From positions 434,001 to 498,000 of the forward strand of contig CAKKTE020000347.1 in NCBI GenBank assembly GCA_920105625.2: 64,000 nucleotides of DNA, given 5' to 3'. A program made the translations under genes and the position numbers. The DNA is from Clusia tigrina. Lineage: Eukaryota; Arthropoda; Insecta; Diptera; Clusiidae. Shown here piece after piece: positions 28,381 to 41,020 of this stretch. The notes beneath the pieces were generated by a model that saw only the letters and a list, made by a program, of their open reading frames with translations, had not been told where the DNA came from and searched no databases. The stretch's first letter is position 1. Each line of letters starts with the position of its first letter.

Positions 28381-28772
28381 TCAAATGGCCCTAACTTCTA
28401 TACGGTACGTCCTACACCTCTCAAAGTTTGCAACATACAAATGCTTGTAACTTTTTACTGGAGCGTCATAAAATCTTGAAATTTTGTAACAATAAAGTAC
28501 TCGAGCCTCTTGTCAATTTAAGCTATCGCTCAAAGCTATGCTACCCTTGAGTCCCAAATCAAACACTGATAAAACTTCAAATGGCCCTAACTTCTATACG
28601 GTACGTCCTACACCTCTCAAAGTTTGCAACATACAAATGCTTGTAACTTTTTACTGGAGCGTCATAAAATCTTGAAATTTTGTAACAATAAAGTACTCGA
28701 GCCTCTTGTCAATTTAAGCTATCGCTCAAAGCTATGCTACCCTTGAGTCCCAAATCAAACACTGATAAAACT
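28381..28772 (+). repeat. Two identical adjacent monomers
   Basis: Bases 28381-28576 and 28577-28772 read as the same 196-bp sequence with no difference I could find, including the uncommon CACCTCTCAAAG variant. Neighbouring monomers in this array normally belong to different subtypes, so this pair looks like a recent single-monomer duplication. Confidence 0.85.
28500..28695 (+). repeat. Reference monomer (196 bp) of the satellite
   Basis: This copy matches the majority sequence at nearly all positions and can serve as the type monomer. It runs from one CTCGAG to the next, exactly 196 bp. Its departures from the majority are CCTCTC instead of CCTATC near consensus position 114, and AAAATC instead of AAAACC near 167. 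The monomer holds five CpG sites and a direct near-repeat AAGCTATCGC / AAGCTATGC in its first quarter. Confidence 0.9.
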
Positions 28773-29039
28773 TCAAATGGCCCTAACTTCTATACGGTAC
28801 GTCCTACACCTATCAAAGTTGGCAACATACAAATGCTTGTAACTTTTTACTGGAGCGTCATAAAACCTTGAAATTTTGTAACAATAAAGTACTCGAGCCT
28901 CTTGTCAATTTAAGCTATCGCTGAAAGCTATGCTACCCTTGAGTCCCAAATCAAACACTGATACAATTTCAAATGGCCCTAACTTCTATACGGTACGTCC
29001 TATAGCTATCAAAGTTTGCAACATACAAATGCTTGTAAC

Positions 29040-30360
29040 TTTTTACTGGAGCGTTATAAAACCTTGAAATTTTGTAACAATAAACACCTCGAGCCTCTTG
29101 TCAATTTAACCTATCGCTCAAAGCTATGCTACCCTTGAGTCCCAAATCGAACAATGATAAAACTTCAAATGGCCCTAACTTCTATACGGTGCGTCCTACA
29201 CCTATCAAAGTTTGCAACATACAAATGTTTGTAACTTTTTACTGGAGCCAAACAAAACCTTGAAATTTTGTAACAATAAAGTACTCGAGCCTCTTGTCAA
29301 CTTAAGCTATCGCTCAAAGCTATGCTACCCTTGAGTCCCAAATCAAACACTGATAAAACTTCAAATGGCCGTAACTTCTATACGGTACGTCCTACACCTA
29401 TCAAAGTTTGCAACATACAAATGCTTGTACCTTTTTACTCGAGCGTCATAAAACCTTGAAATTTTGTAACAATATAGTACTCGAGCCTCTTGTCAATTTA
29501 AGCTATCGCACAAAGCTATGCTACCCTTGAGTCCCAAATCAAACACTGCTAAAATTTCAAATGGCCCTAACTTCTCTGCGGTACGTCCTACACTTATCAA
29601 AGTTTGCAACATACAAATGCTTGTAACTTTTTACTGAAGCGTCATAGAACCTTGAAATTTTGTAACAATAAAGTACTCGAGCCTCTTGTCATTTTAAGCT
29701 ATCGCTCAAAGCTTTGCTACCCTTGAGTCCCAAATCAAACACTGATAAAGCTTCAAATGGCCCTAACTTCTATACGGTACGTCCTAAACCTATCAAAGTT
29801 TGCAACATACAAATGCTTGTAACTTTTTATTGGAGCGTCATAAAACCTTGAAATTTTGTAACAATAAAGTACTCGAGCCTCTTGCCAATTTAAGCTATCG
29901 CTCAAAGCTATGCTACCCTTGAGTTCCAAATCAAACACTGATAAAACTTCAAATGGCCTTTACTTCTATACAGTACGTCCTACACCTATCAAAGTATGTA
30001 ACATACAAATGCTTGTAACTTTTTAATGGAGCGTCATAAAACCTTGAAATTTTGTAACAATAAAATACTCGAGCCTCTTGTCAATTTAAGCTATCGCTCA
30101 AAGCTATGCTAACCTTGAGTCCCAAATCAAACACTTATGAAATTTCAAATGGCCCTAACTTCTATACGGTACGTCCTATACCTATCAAAGTTGGCAACAT
30201 ACAAATGCTTGTAACTTTTTACTGGAGCGTCATAAAACCTTGAAATTTTGTAACAATAAAGTACTCGAGCCTCTTGTCAATTTAAGCTATTGCACAAAGC
30301 TATGCTACCCTTGAGTCCCAAATCAAACACTGATAAAACTTCAAATGGCCCTAACTTCTA
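29040..30360. repeat. Higher-order repeat, 2156-bp (11-monomer) offset, copy 1
   Basis: It is repeated at +2156 bp. Markers are AAACACCTCGAGCC followed by TTAACCTATCGC, an AATCGAACAATGAT monomer, TTTGTACCTTTTTACTCG, and GATAAAGCTTC. Copy 1 has GGAGCCAAACAAAACC where copy 2 has GGAGCCTCACAAAACC. Confidence 0.8.
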
Positions 30361-31195
30361 TACGGTACGTCCTACACCTATCAAAGTTTGCAACATACAA
30401 ATGCTTGTAACTTTTTACTCGAGCGTCATAAAACCTTTAAATTTTGTAACAATATGGTACTCGAGCCTCTTGTCAATTTAAGCTATTGCACAAAGCTATG
30501 CTACCCTTGAGTCCCAAATCAAACACTGCTCAAATTTCAAATGGCCCTAACTTCTATATGGTACGTCCTACACCTATCAAAGTTTGCAATATACAAATGC
30601 TTGTAACTTTTTACTGGAGCGTCATAAAACCTTGATATTTTGTAACAATAAAGTACTCGAGCCTCTTGTCAATTGAAGCTATCGCTCAAAGCTATGCTAC
30701 CGTTCAGTTCCAAATCAAACACTGATAAAACTTCAAATGGCCCTAACTTCTATACGGTACGTCCTACACCTCTCAAAGTTTGCAACATACAAATGCTTGT
30801 AACTTTTTACTGGAGCGTCATAAAATCTTGAAATTTTGTAAGAATAAAGTACTCGAGCCTCTTGTCAATTTAAGCTATCGCTCAAAGCTATGCTACCCTT
30901 GAGTCCCAAATCAAACACTGATAAAACTTCAAATGGCCCTAACTTCTATACGGTACGTCCTACACCTATCAAAGTATATAACATACAAATGCTTATAACT
31001 TTTTACTGGAGCGTCATAAAACCATGAAATTTTCTAACAATAAAGTACTCGAGACTCTTGTCAATTTAAGCTATCGCTCAAGGCTATGCTAACCTTGAGT
31101 CCCAAATCAAACACTTATAAAACTTCAAATGGCCCTAACTTCTATACGGTACGTCCTACACCTATCAAAGTTGGCAACATACAAATGCTTGTAAC

Positions 31196-32520
31196 TTTTT
31201 ACTGGAGCGTTATAAAACCTTGAAATTTTGTAACAATAAACACCTCGAGCCTCTTGTCAATTTAACCAATCGCTCAAAGCTATGCTACCCTTGAGTCCCA
31301 AATCGAACAATGATAAAACTTCAAATGGCCCTAACTTCTATACGGTGCGTCCTACACCTATCAAAGTTTGCAACATACAAATGTTTGTAACTTTTTACTG
31401 GAGCCTCACAAAACCTTGAAATTTTGTAACAATAAAGTACTCGAGCCTCTTTTCAACTTAAGCTATCGCTCAAAGCTATGCTACCCTTGAGTCCCAAATC
31501 AAACACTGATAAAACTTCAAATGGCCGTAACTTCTATACGGTACGTCCTACACCTATCAAAGTTTGCAACATACAAATGCTTGTACCTTTTTACTCGAGC
31601 GTCATAAAACCTTGAAATTTTGTAACAATATAGTACTCGAGCCTCTTGTCAATTTAAGCTATCGCACAAAGCTATGCTACCCTTGAGTCCCAAATCAAAC
31701 ACTGCTAAAATTTCAAATGGCCCTAACTTCTATACGTTACGTCCTACACTTATCAAAGTTTGCAACATACAAATGCTTGTAACTTTTTACTGAAGCGTCA
31801 TAGAACCTTGAAATTTTGTAACAATAAAGTACTCGAGCCTCTTGTCATTTTAAGCTATCGCTCAAAGCTTTGCTACCCTTGAGTCCCAAATCAAACACTG
31901 ATAAAGCTTCAAATGGCCCTAACTTCTATACGGTACGTCCTAAACCTATCAAAGTTTGCAACATACAAATGCTTGTAACTTTTTATTGGAGCGTCATAAA
32001 ACCTTGAAATTTTGTAACAATAAAGTACTCGAGCCTCTTGCCAATTTAAGCTATCGCTCAAAGCTATGCTACCCTTGAGTTCCAACTCAAACACTGATAA
32101 AACTAAAAATGGCCTTAACTTCGATACAGTACGTCCTACACCTATCAAAGTATGTAACATACAAATGCTTGTAACTTTTTAATGGAGCGTCATAAAACCT
32201 TGAAATTTTGTAACAATAAAATACTCGAACCTCTTGTCAATTTAAGCTATCGCTCAAAGCTATGCTAACCTTGAGTCCCAAATCAAACACTTATGAAATT
32301 TCAAATGGCCCTAACTTCTATAAGGTACGTCCTACACCTATCAAAGTTGGCAACATACAAATGCTTGTAACTTTTTACTGGAGCGTCATAAAACCTTGAA
32401 ATTTTGTAACAATAAAGTACTCGAGCCTCTTGTCAATTTTTAGCTATTGCACAAAGCTATGCTACCCTTGAGTCCCAAACCAAACACTGATAAAACTTCA
32501 AATGGCCCTAACTTCTATAC
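31196..32520. repeat. Higher-order repeat, 2156-bp (11-monomer) offset, copy 2
   Basis: This is the partner of 29040-30360. A further partial copy of the same series follows at about 32.9-34.1 kb. Private changes here include ACTAAAAATGGCC (near 32103) and a 2-bp gain in CAATTTTTAGC (near 32438). Confidence 0.78.
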
Positions 32521-35500
32521 GGTACGTCCTACACTTATCAAAGTTTGCAACATACAAATGCTTGTAACTTTTTACTGAAGCGTCATAGAACCTTGAAATT
32601 TTGTAACAATAAAGTACTCGAGCCTCTTGTCATTTTAAGCTATCGCTCAAAGCTTTGCTACCCTTGAGTCCAAAATCAAACACTGCTCAAATTTCAAATG
32701 GCCCTAACTTCTATATGGTACGTCCTACACCTATCAAAGTTTGCAATATACAAATGCTTGTAACTTTTTACTGGAGCGTCATAAAACCTTGAAATTTTGT
32801 AACAATGAAGTACTCGAGCACCTTGTCAATTGAAGCTATCGCTCAAAGCTATGCTACCGTTCAGTTCCAAATCAAACACTGATAAAACTTCAAATGGCCC
32901 TAACTTCTATACGGTACGTCCTACACCTATCAAAGTTTGCAACATACAAATGTTTGTAACTTTTTACTGGAGCCTCACAAAACCTTGAAATTTTGTAACA
33001 ATAAAGTACTCGAGCCTCTTTTCAACTTAAGCTATCGCTCAAAGCTATGCTACCCTTGAGTCCCAAATCAAACACTGATAAAACTTCAAATGGCCGTAAC
33101 TTCTATACGGTACGTCCTACACCTATCAAAGTTTGCAACATACAAATGCTTGTACCTTTTTACTCGAGCGTCATAAAACCTTGAAATTTTGTAACAATAT
33201 AGTACTCGAGCCTCTTGTCAATTTAAGCTATCGCACAAAGCTATGCTACCCTTGAGTCCCAAATCAAACACTGCTAAAATTTCAAATGGCCCTAACTTCT
33301 ATACGGTACGTCCTACACTTATCAAAGTTTGCAACATACAAATGCTTGTAACTTTTTACTGAAGCGTCATAGAACCTTGAAATTTTGTAACAATAAAGTA
33401 CTCGAGCCTCTTGTCATTTTAAGCTATCGCTCAAAGCTTTGCTACCCTTGAGTCCAAAATCAAACACTGATAAAGCTTCAAATGGCCCTAACTTCAGTAC
33501 GGTACGTCCTAAACCTATCAAAGTTTGCAACATACAAATGCTTGTAACTTTTTATTGGAGCGTCATAAAACCTTGAAATTTTGTAACAATAAAGTACTCG
33601 AGCCTCTTGCCAATTTAAGCTATCGCTCAAAGCTATGCTACTCTTGAGTTCCAAATCAAACACTGATAAAACTTCAAATGGCCTTAACTTCTATACAGTA
33701 CGTCCTACACCTATCAAAGTATGTAACATACAAATGCTTGTAACTTTTTAATGGAGCGTCATAAAACCTTGAAATTTTGTAACAATAAAATACTCGAGCC
33801 TCTTGTCAATTTAAGCTATCGCTCAAAGCTATGCTAACATTGAGTCCCAAATCAAACACTTATGAAATTTCAAATGGCCCTAACTTCTATACGGTACGTC
33901 CTACACCTATCAAAGTTGGCAACATACAAATGCTTGTAACTTTTTACTGGAGCGTCATAAAACCTTGAAATTTTGTAACAATAAAGTACTCGAGCCTCTT
34001 GTCAATTTAAGCTATTGCACAAAGCTATGCTACCCTTGAGTCCCAAATCAAACACTGATAAAACTTCAAATGGCCCTAACTTCTATACGGTACGTCCTAC
34101 ACCTATCAAAGTTTGCAACATACAAATGCTTGTAACTTTTTACTGGAGCGTCATAAAACTTTGAAATTTTGTAACAATAAAGTACTCGAGCCTCTTCTCA
34201 ATTTAAGCTATCGCTCAAAGCTATGCTACCCTTGAGTCCCAAATCAAACACTGATAAAACTTCAAATGGCCGTAACTTCTATACGGTACGTCCTACACCT
34301 ATCAAAGTTTGCAACATACAAATGCTTGTAACTTTTTACTCGAGCGTCATAAAACCTTTAAATTTTGTAACAATATGGTACTCGAGCCTCTTGTCAATTT
34401 AAGCTATCGCACAAAGCTATGCTAACCTTGAGTCCCAAATCAAACACTGCTCAAATTTCAAATGACCCTAACTTCTATATGGTACGTCCTACACCTATCA
34501 AAGTTTGCAATATACAAATGCTTGTAACTTTTTACTGGAGCGTCATAAAACCTTGAAATTTTGTAACAATAAAGTACTCGAGCCTCTTGTCAATTGAAGT
34601 TATCGCTCAAAGCTATGCTACCGTTCAGTTCCAAATCAAACACTGATAAAACTTCAAATGGCCCTAACTTCTATACGGTACGTCCTACACCTCTCAAAGT
34701 TTGCAACATACAAATGCTTGTAACTTTTTACTGGAGCGTCATAAAATCTTGAAATTTTGTAACAATAAAGTACTCGAGCCTCTTGTCAATTTAAGCTATC
34801 GCTCAAAGCTATGCTACCCTTGAGTCCCAAATCAAACACTGATAAAACTTCAAATGGCCCTAACTTCTATACGGTACGTCCTACACCTATCAAAGTATGT
34901 AACATACAAATGCTTATAACTTTTTAATGGAGCGTCATAAAACCTTGAAATTTTGTAACAATAAAATACTCGAGCCTCTTGTCAATTTAAGCTATCGCTC
35001 AAAGCTATGCTAACCTTGAGTCCCAAAACTGATAAAACTTCAAATGGCCCTAACTTCTATACGGTACGTCCTACACCTATCAAAGTATGCAACATACAAA
35101 TGCTTGTAACTTTATACTGGAGCGTCATAAAACCTTGAAATTTTGTAACAATAAAGTACTCGAGCCTCTTCTCAATTTAAGCTATCGCTCAAAGCTATGC
35201 TACCCTTGAGTCCCAAATCAAACACTGATAAAACTTCAAATGGCCGTAACTTCTATACGGTACGTCCTACACCTATCAAAGTTTGCAACATACAAATGCT
35301 TGTAACTTTTTACTCGAGCGTCATAAAACCTTTAAATTTTGTAACAATATGGTACTCGAGCCTCTTGTCAATTTAAGCTATCGCACAAAGCTATGCTAAC
35401 CTTGAGTCCCAAATGAAACACTGCTCAAATTTCAAATGGCCCTAACTTCTATATGGTACGTCCTACACCTATAAAAGTTTGCAATATACAAATGCTTGTA

Positions 35501-36129
35501 ACTTTTTACTGGAGCGTCATAAAACCTTGAAATTTTGTAACAATGAAGTACTCGAGCCTCTTGTCAATTGAAGCTATCGCTCAAAGCTATGCTACCATTC
35601 AGTTCCAAATCAAACACTGATAAAACTTCAAATGGCCCTAACTTCTATACGGTACGTCCTACACCTCTCAAAGTTTGCAACATACAAATGCTTGTAACTT
35701 TTTACTGGAGCGTCATAAAATCTTGAAATTTTGTAACAATAAAGTACTCGAGCCTCTTGTCAATTTAAGCTATCGCAGAAAGCTATGCTACCCTTGAGTC
35801 CCAAATCAAACACTGATACAATTTCAAATGGCCCTAACTTACGGTGCGTCCTACACCTATCAAAGTTTGCAACATACAAATGTTTGTAACTTTTTACTGG
35901 AGCCTCACAAAACCTTGAAATTTTGTAACAATAAAGTACTCGAGCCTCTTTTCAACTTAAGCTATCGCTCAAAGCTATGCTACCCTTGAGTCCCACATCA
36001 AACACTGATAAAACTTCAAATGGCCGTAACTTCTATACGGTACGTCCTACACCTATCAAAGTTTGCAACATACAAATGCTTGTACCTTTTTACTCGAGCG
36101 TCATAAAACCTTGAAATTTTGTAACAATA

Positions 36130-37190
36130 TAGTACTCGAGCCTCTTGTCAATTTAAGCTATCGCACAAAGCTATGCTACCCTTGAGTCCCAAATCAAACA
36201 CTGCAAAAAATTAAAATGGCCCTAACTTCTATACGGTACGTCCTACACTTATCAAAGTTTGCAACATACAAATGCTTGTAACTTTTTACTGAAGCGTCAT
36301 AGAACCTTGAAATTTTGTAACAATAAAGTACTCGAGCCTCTTGTCATTTTAAGCTATCACTCAAAGCTTTGCTACCCTTGAGTCCCAAATCAAACACTGA
36401 TAAAGCTTCAAATGGCCCTAACTTCTGTACGGTACGTCCTAAACCTATCAAAGTTTGCAACATACAAATGCTTGTAACTTTTTATTGGAGCGTCATAAAA
36501 CCTTGAAATTTTGTAACAATAAAGTACTCGAGCCTCTTGCCAATTTAAGCTATCGCTCAAAGCTATGCTACCCTTGAGTTCCAAATCAAACACTGATAAA
36601 ACTTCAAATGGCCTTAACTTCTATACAGTACGTCCTACACCTATCAAAGTATGTAACATACAAATGCTTGTAACTTTTTAATGGAGCGTCATAAAACCTT
36701 GAAATTTTGTAACAATAAAATACTCGAGCCTCTTGTCAATTTAAGCTATCGCTCAAAGCTATGCTAACCTTGAGTCCCAAATCAAACACTTATGAAATTT
36801 CAAATGGCCCTAACTTCTATACGGTACGTCCTACACCTATCAAAGTTGGCAACATACAAATGCTTGTAACTTTTTACTGGAGCGTCATAAAACCTTGAAA
36901 TTTTGTAATAATAAAGTACTCGAGCCTCTTGTCAATTTAAGCTATTGCACAAAGCTATGCTACCCTTGAGTCCCAAATCAAACACTGATAAAACTTCAAA
37001 TGGCCCTAACTTCTATACGGTACGTCCTACACCTATCAAAGTATGCAACATACAAATGCTTGTAACTTTTTACTGGAGCGTCATAAAACCTTGAAATTTT
37101 GTAACAATAAAGTACTCGAGCCTCTTCTCAATTTAAGCTATCGCTCAAAGCTATGCTACCCTTGAGTCCCAAATCAAACACTGATAAAAC
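36130..37190. repeat. Higher-order repeat, 2155-bp offset, copy 1
   Basis: It matches 38285-39340. The clearest marker is the variant GCAAAAAATTAAAATGG (near 36203), which recurs 2155 bp downstream, with GATAAAGCTTC and TTGTAATAATAAAG also shared. Confidence 0.8.
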
Positions 37191-37239
37191 TTCAAATGGC
37201 CGTAACTTCTATACGGTACGTCCTACACCTATCAAAGTT

Positions 37240-38283
37240 TGCAACATACAAATGCTTGTAACTTTTTACTCGAGCGTCATAAAACCTTTAAATTTTGCAA
37301 CAATATGGTATCGAGCCTCTTGTCAATTTAAGCTATCGCACAAAGCTATGCTAACCTTGAGTCCCAAATCAAACACTGCTCAAATTTCAAATGGCCCTAA
37401 CTTCTATATGGTACGTCCTACACCTATCAAAGTTTGCAATATACAAATGCTTGTAACTTTTTACTGGAGAGTCATAAAACCTTGAAATTTTGTAACAATA
37501 AAGTACTCGAGCCTCTTGTCAATTGAAGCTATCACTCAAAGCTATGCTACCGTTCAGTTCCAAATCAAACACTGATAAAACTTCAAATGGCCCTAACTTC
37601 TATACGGTACGTCCTACACCTCTCAAAGTTTGCAACATACAAATGCTTGTAACTTTTTACTGGAGCGTCATAAAATCTTGAAATTTTGTAACAATAAAGT
37701 ACTCGAGCCTCTTGTCAATTTAAGCTATCGCTCAAAGCTATGCTACCCTTGAGTCCCAAATCAAACACTGATAAAACTTCAAATGGCCCTAACTTCTATA
37801 CGGTACGTCCTACACCTATCAAAGTATGTAACATACAAATGCTTATAACTTTTTACTGGAGCGTCATAAAACTTTGAAATTTTCTAACAATAAAGTACTC
37901 GAGACTCTTGTCAATTTAAGCTATCGCTCAAGGCTATGCTAACCTTGAGTCCCAAATCAAACACTTATAAAATTTCAAATGGCCCTAACTTCTATACGGT
38001 ACGTCCTACACCTATCAAAGTTGGCAACATACAAATGCTTGTAACTTTTTACTGGAGCGTCATAAAACCTTGAAATTTTGTAACAATAAAGTACTCGAGC
38101 CTCTTGTCAATTTAAGCTATCGCTGAAAGCTATGCTACCCTTGAGTCCCAAATCAAACACTGATAAAACTTCAAATGGCCCTAACTTCTATACGGTACGT
38201 CCTATAGCTATCAAAGTTTGCAACATACAAATGCTTGTAACTTTTTACTGGAGCGTTATAAAACCTTGAAATTTTGTAACAAT
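37240..38283. repeat. Higher-order repeat, 2737-bp offset, copy 1
   Basis: It matches 39977-41020. The marker is a 1-bp deletion that destroys the usual XhoI site: ATATGGTATCGAGCC at about 37303, seen again 2737 bp downstream. A TACTGGAGAGTC monomer and a TTTTCTAACAATAAAG monomer are also shared. Confidence 0.8.
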
Positions 38284-38284
38284 A

Positions 38285-39340
38285 TAGTACTCGAGCCTCT
38301 TGTCAATTTAAGCTATCGCACAAAGCTATGCTACCCTTGAGTCCCAAATCAAACACTGCAAAAAATTAAAATGGCCCTAACTTCTATACGGTACGTCCTA
38401 CACTTATCAAAGTTTGCAACATACAAATGCTTGTAACTTTTTACTGAAGCGTCATAGAACCTTGAAATTTTGTAACAATAAAGTACTCGAGCCTCTTGTC
38501 ATTTTAAGCTATCACTCAAAGCTTTGCTACCCTTGAGTCCCAAATCAAACACTGATAAAGCTTCAAATGGCCCTAACTTCTGTACGGTACGTCCTAAACC
38601 TATCAAAGTTTGCAACATACAAATGCTTGTAACTTTTTATTGGAGCGTCATAAAACCTTGAAATTTTGTAACAATAAAGTACTCGAGCCTCTTGCCAATT
38701 TAAGCTATCGCTCAAAGCTATGCTACCCTTGAGTTCCAAATCAAACACTGATAAAACTTCAAATGGCCTTAACTTCTATACAGTACGTCCTACACCTATC
38801 AAAGTATGTAACATACAAATGCTTGTAACTTTTTAATGGAGCGTCATAAAACCTTGAAATTTTGTAACAATAAAATACTCGAGCCTCTTGTCAATTTAAG
38901 CTATCGCTCAAAGCTATGCTAACCTTGAGTCCCAAATCAAACACTTATGAAATTTCAAATGGCCCTAACTTCTATACGGTACGTCCTACACCTATCAAAG
39001 TTGGCAACATACAAATGCTTGTAACTTTTTACTGGAGCGTCATAAAACCTTGAAATTTTGTAATAATAAAGTACTCGAGCCTCTTGTCAATTTAAGCTAT
39101 TGCACAAAGCTATGCTACCCTTGAGTCCCAAATCAAACACTGATAAAACTTCAAATGGCCCTAACTTCTATACGGTACGTCCTACACCTATCAAAGTATG
39201 CAACATGCTTGTAACTTTTTACTGGAGCGTCATAAAACCTTGAAATTTTGTAACAATAAAGTACTCGAGCCTCTTCTCAATTTAAGCTATCGCTCAAAGC
39301 TATGCTACCCTTGAGTCCCAAATCAAACACTGATAAAACT
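38285..39340. repeat. Higher-order repeat, 2155-bp offset, copy 2
   Basis: This is the partner of 36130-37190. It carries a private 6-bp deletion near 39200, where CAACATGCTTGTAAC replaces CAACATACAAATGC. The deletion is absent from copy 1 and so arose after the duplication. Confidence 0.8.
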
Positions 39341-39976
39341 TCAAATGGCCCTAACTTCTATACGGTACGTCCTACACCTATCAAAGTTTGCTATATACAA
39401 ATGCTTGTAACTTTTTACTGGAGAGTCATAAAACCTTGAAATTTTGTAACAATAAAGTACTCGAGCCTCTTGTCAATTGAAGCTATCACTCAAAGCTATG
39501 CTACAGTTCAGTTCCAAATCAAACACTGATAAAACTTCAAATGGCCTTAACTTCTATACAGTACGTCCTACACCTATCAAAGTATGTAACATACAAATGC
39601 TTGTAACTTTTTAATGGAGCGTCATTAAACCTTGAAATTTTGTAACAATAAAATACTCGAGCCTCTTGTCAATTTAAGCTATCGCTCAAAGCTATGCTAA
39701 CCTTGAGTCCCAAATCAAACACTTATGAAATTTCAAATGGCCCTAACTTCTATACGGTACGTTCTACACCTATCAAAGTTGGCAACATACAAATGCTTGT
39801 AACTTTTTATTGGAGCGTCATAAAACCTTGAAATTTTGTAACAATAAAGTACTCGAGCCTCTTGTCAATTTAAGCTATTGCACAAAGCTATGCTACCCTT
39901 GAGTCCCAAATCAAACACTGATAAAACTTCAAATGGCCCTAACTTCTATACGGTACGTCCTACACCTATCAAAGTA

Positions 39977-41020
39977 TGCAACATACAAATGCTTGTAACT
40001 TTTTACTCGAGCGTCATAAAACCTTTAAATTTTGCAACAATATGGTATCGAGCCTCTTGTCAATTTAAGCTATCGCACAAAGCTATGCTAACCTTGAGTC
40101 CCAAATCAAACACTGCTCAAATTTCAAATGGCCCTAACTTCTATATGGTACGTCCTACACCTATCAAAGTTTGCAATATACAAATGCTTGTAACTTTTTA
40201 CTGGAGAGTCATAAAACCTTGAAATTTTGTAACAATAAAGTACTCGAGCCTCTTGTCAATTGAAGCTATCACTCAAAGCTATGCTACCGTTCAGTTCCAA
40301 ATCAAACACTGATAAAACTTCAAATGGCCCTAACTTCTATACGGTACGTCCTACACCTCTCAAAGTTTGCAACATACAAATGCTTGTAACTTTTTACTGG
40401 AGCGTCATAAAATCTTGAAATTTTGTAACAATAAAGTACTCGAGCCTCTTGTCAATTTAAGCTATCGCTCAAAGCTATGCTACCCTTGAGTCCCAAATCA
40501 AACACTGATAAAACTTCAAATGGCCCTAACTTCTATACGGTACGTCCTACACCTATCAAAGTATGTAACATACAAATGCTTATAACTTTTTACTGGAGCG
40601 TCATAAAACTTTGAAATTTTCTAACAATAAAGTACTCGAGACTCTTGTCAATTTAAGCTATCGCTCAAGGCTATGCTAACCTTGAGTCCCAAATCAAACA
40701 CTTATAAAATTTCAAATGGCCCTAACTTCTATACGGTACGTCCTACACCTATCAAAGTTGGCAACATACAAATGCTTGTAACTTTTTACTGGAGCGTCAT
40801 AAAACCTTGAAATTTTGTAACAATAAAGTACTCGAGCCTCTTGTCAATTTAAGCTATCGCTGAAAGCTATGCTACCCTTGAGTCCCAAATCAAACACTGA
40901 TAAAACTTCAAATGGCCCTAACTTCTATACGGTACGTCCTATAGCTATCAAAGTTTGCAACATACAAATGCTTGTAACTTTTTACTGGAGCGTTATAAAA
41001 CCTTGAAATTTTGTAACAAT
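39977..41020. repeat. Higher-order repeat, 2737-bp offset, copy 2
   Basis: This is the partner of 37240-38283, with the same XhoI-destroying deletion at about 40040. Its right end passes into the AAACACCTCGAG monomer, whereas copy 1 jumps to an AATATAGTACTCG monomer. Confidence 0.8.

Noticed and set aside
37153..40222. Longer plus-strand open frames of 110 and 114 codons (37153-37485 and 39878-40222)
   Set aside because: Both arise because the same 1-bp deletion (GGTATCGAGCC) joins two satellite frames. They are pure satellite sequence and lie in duplicated blocks.
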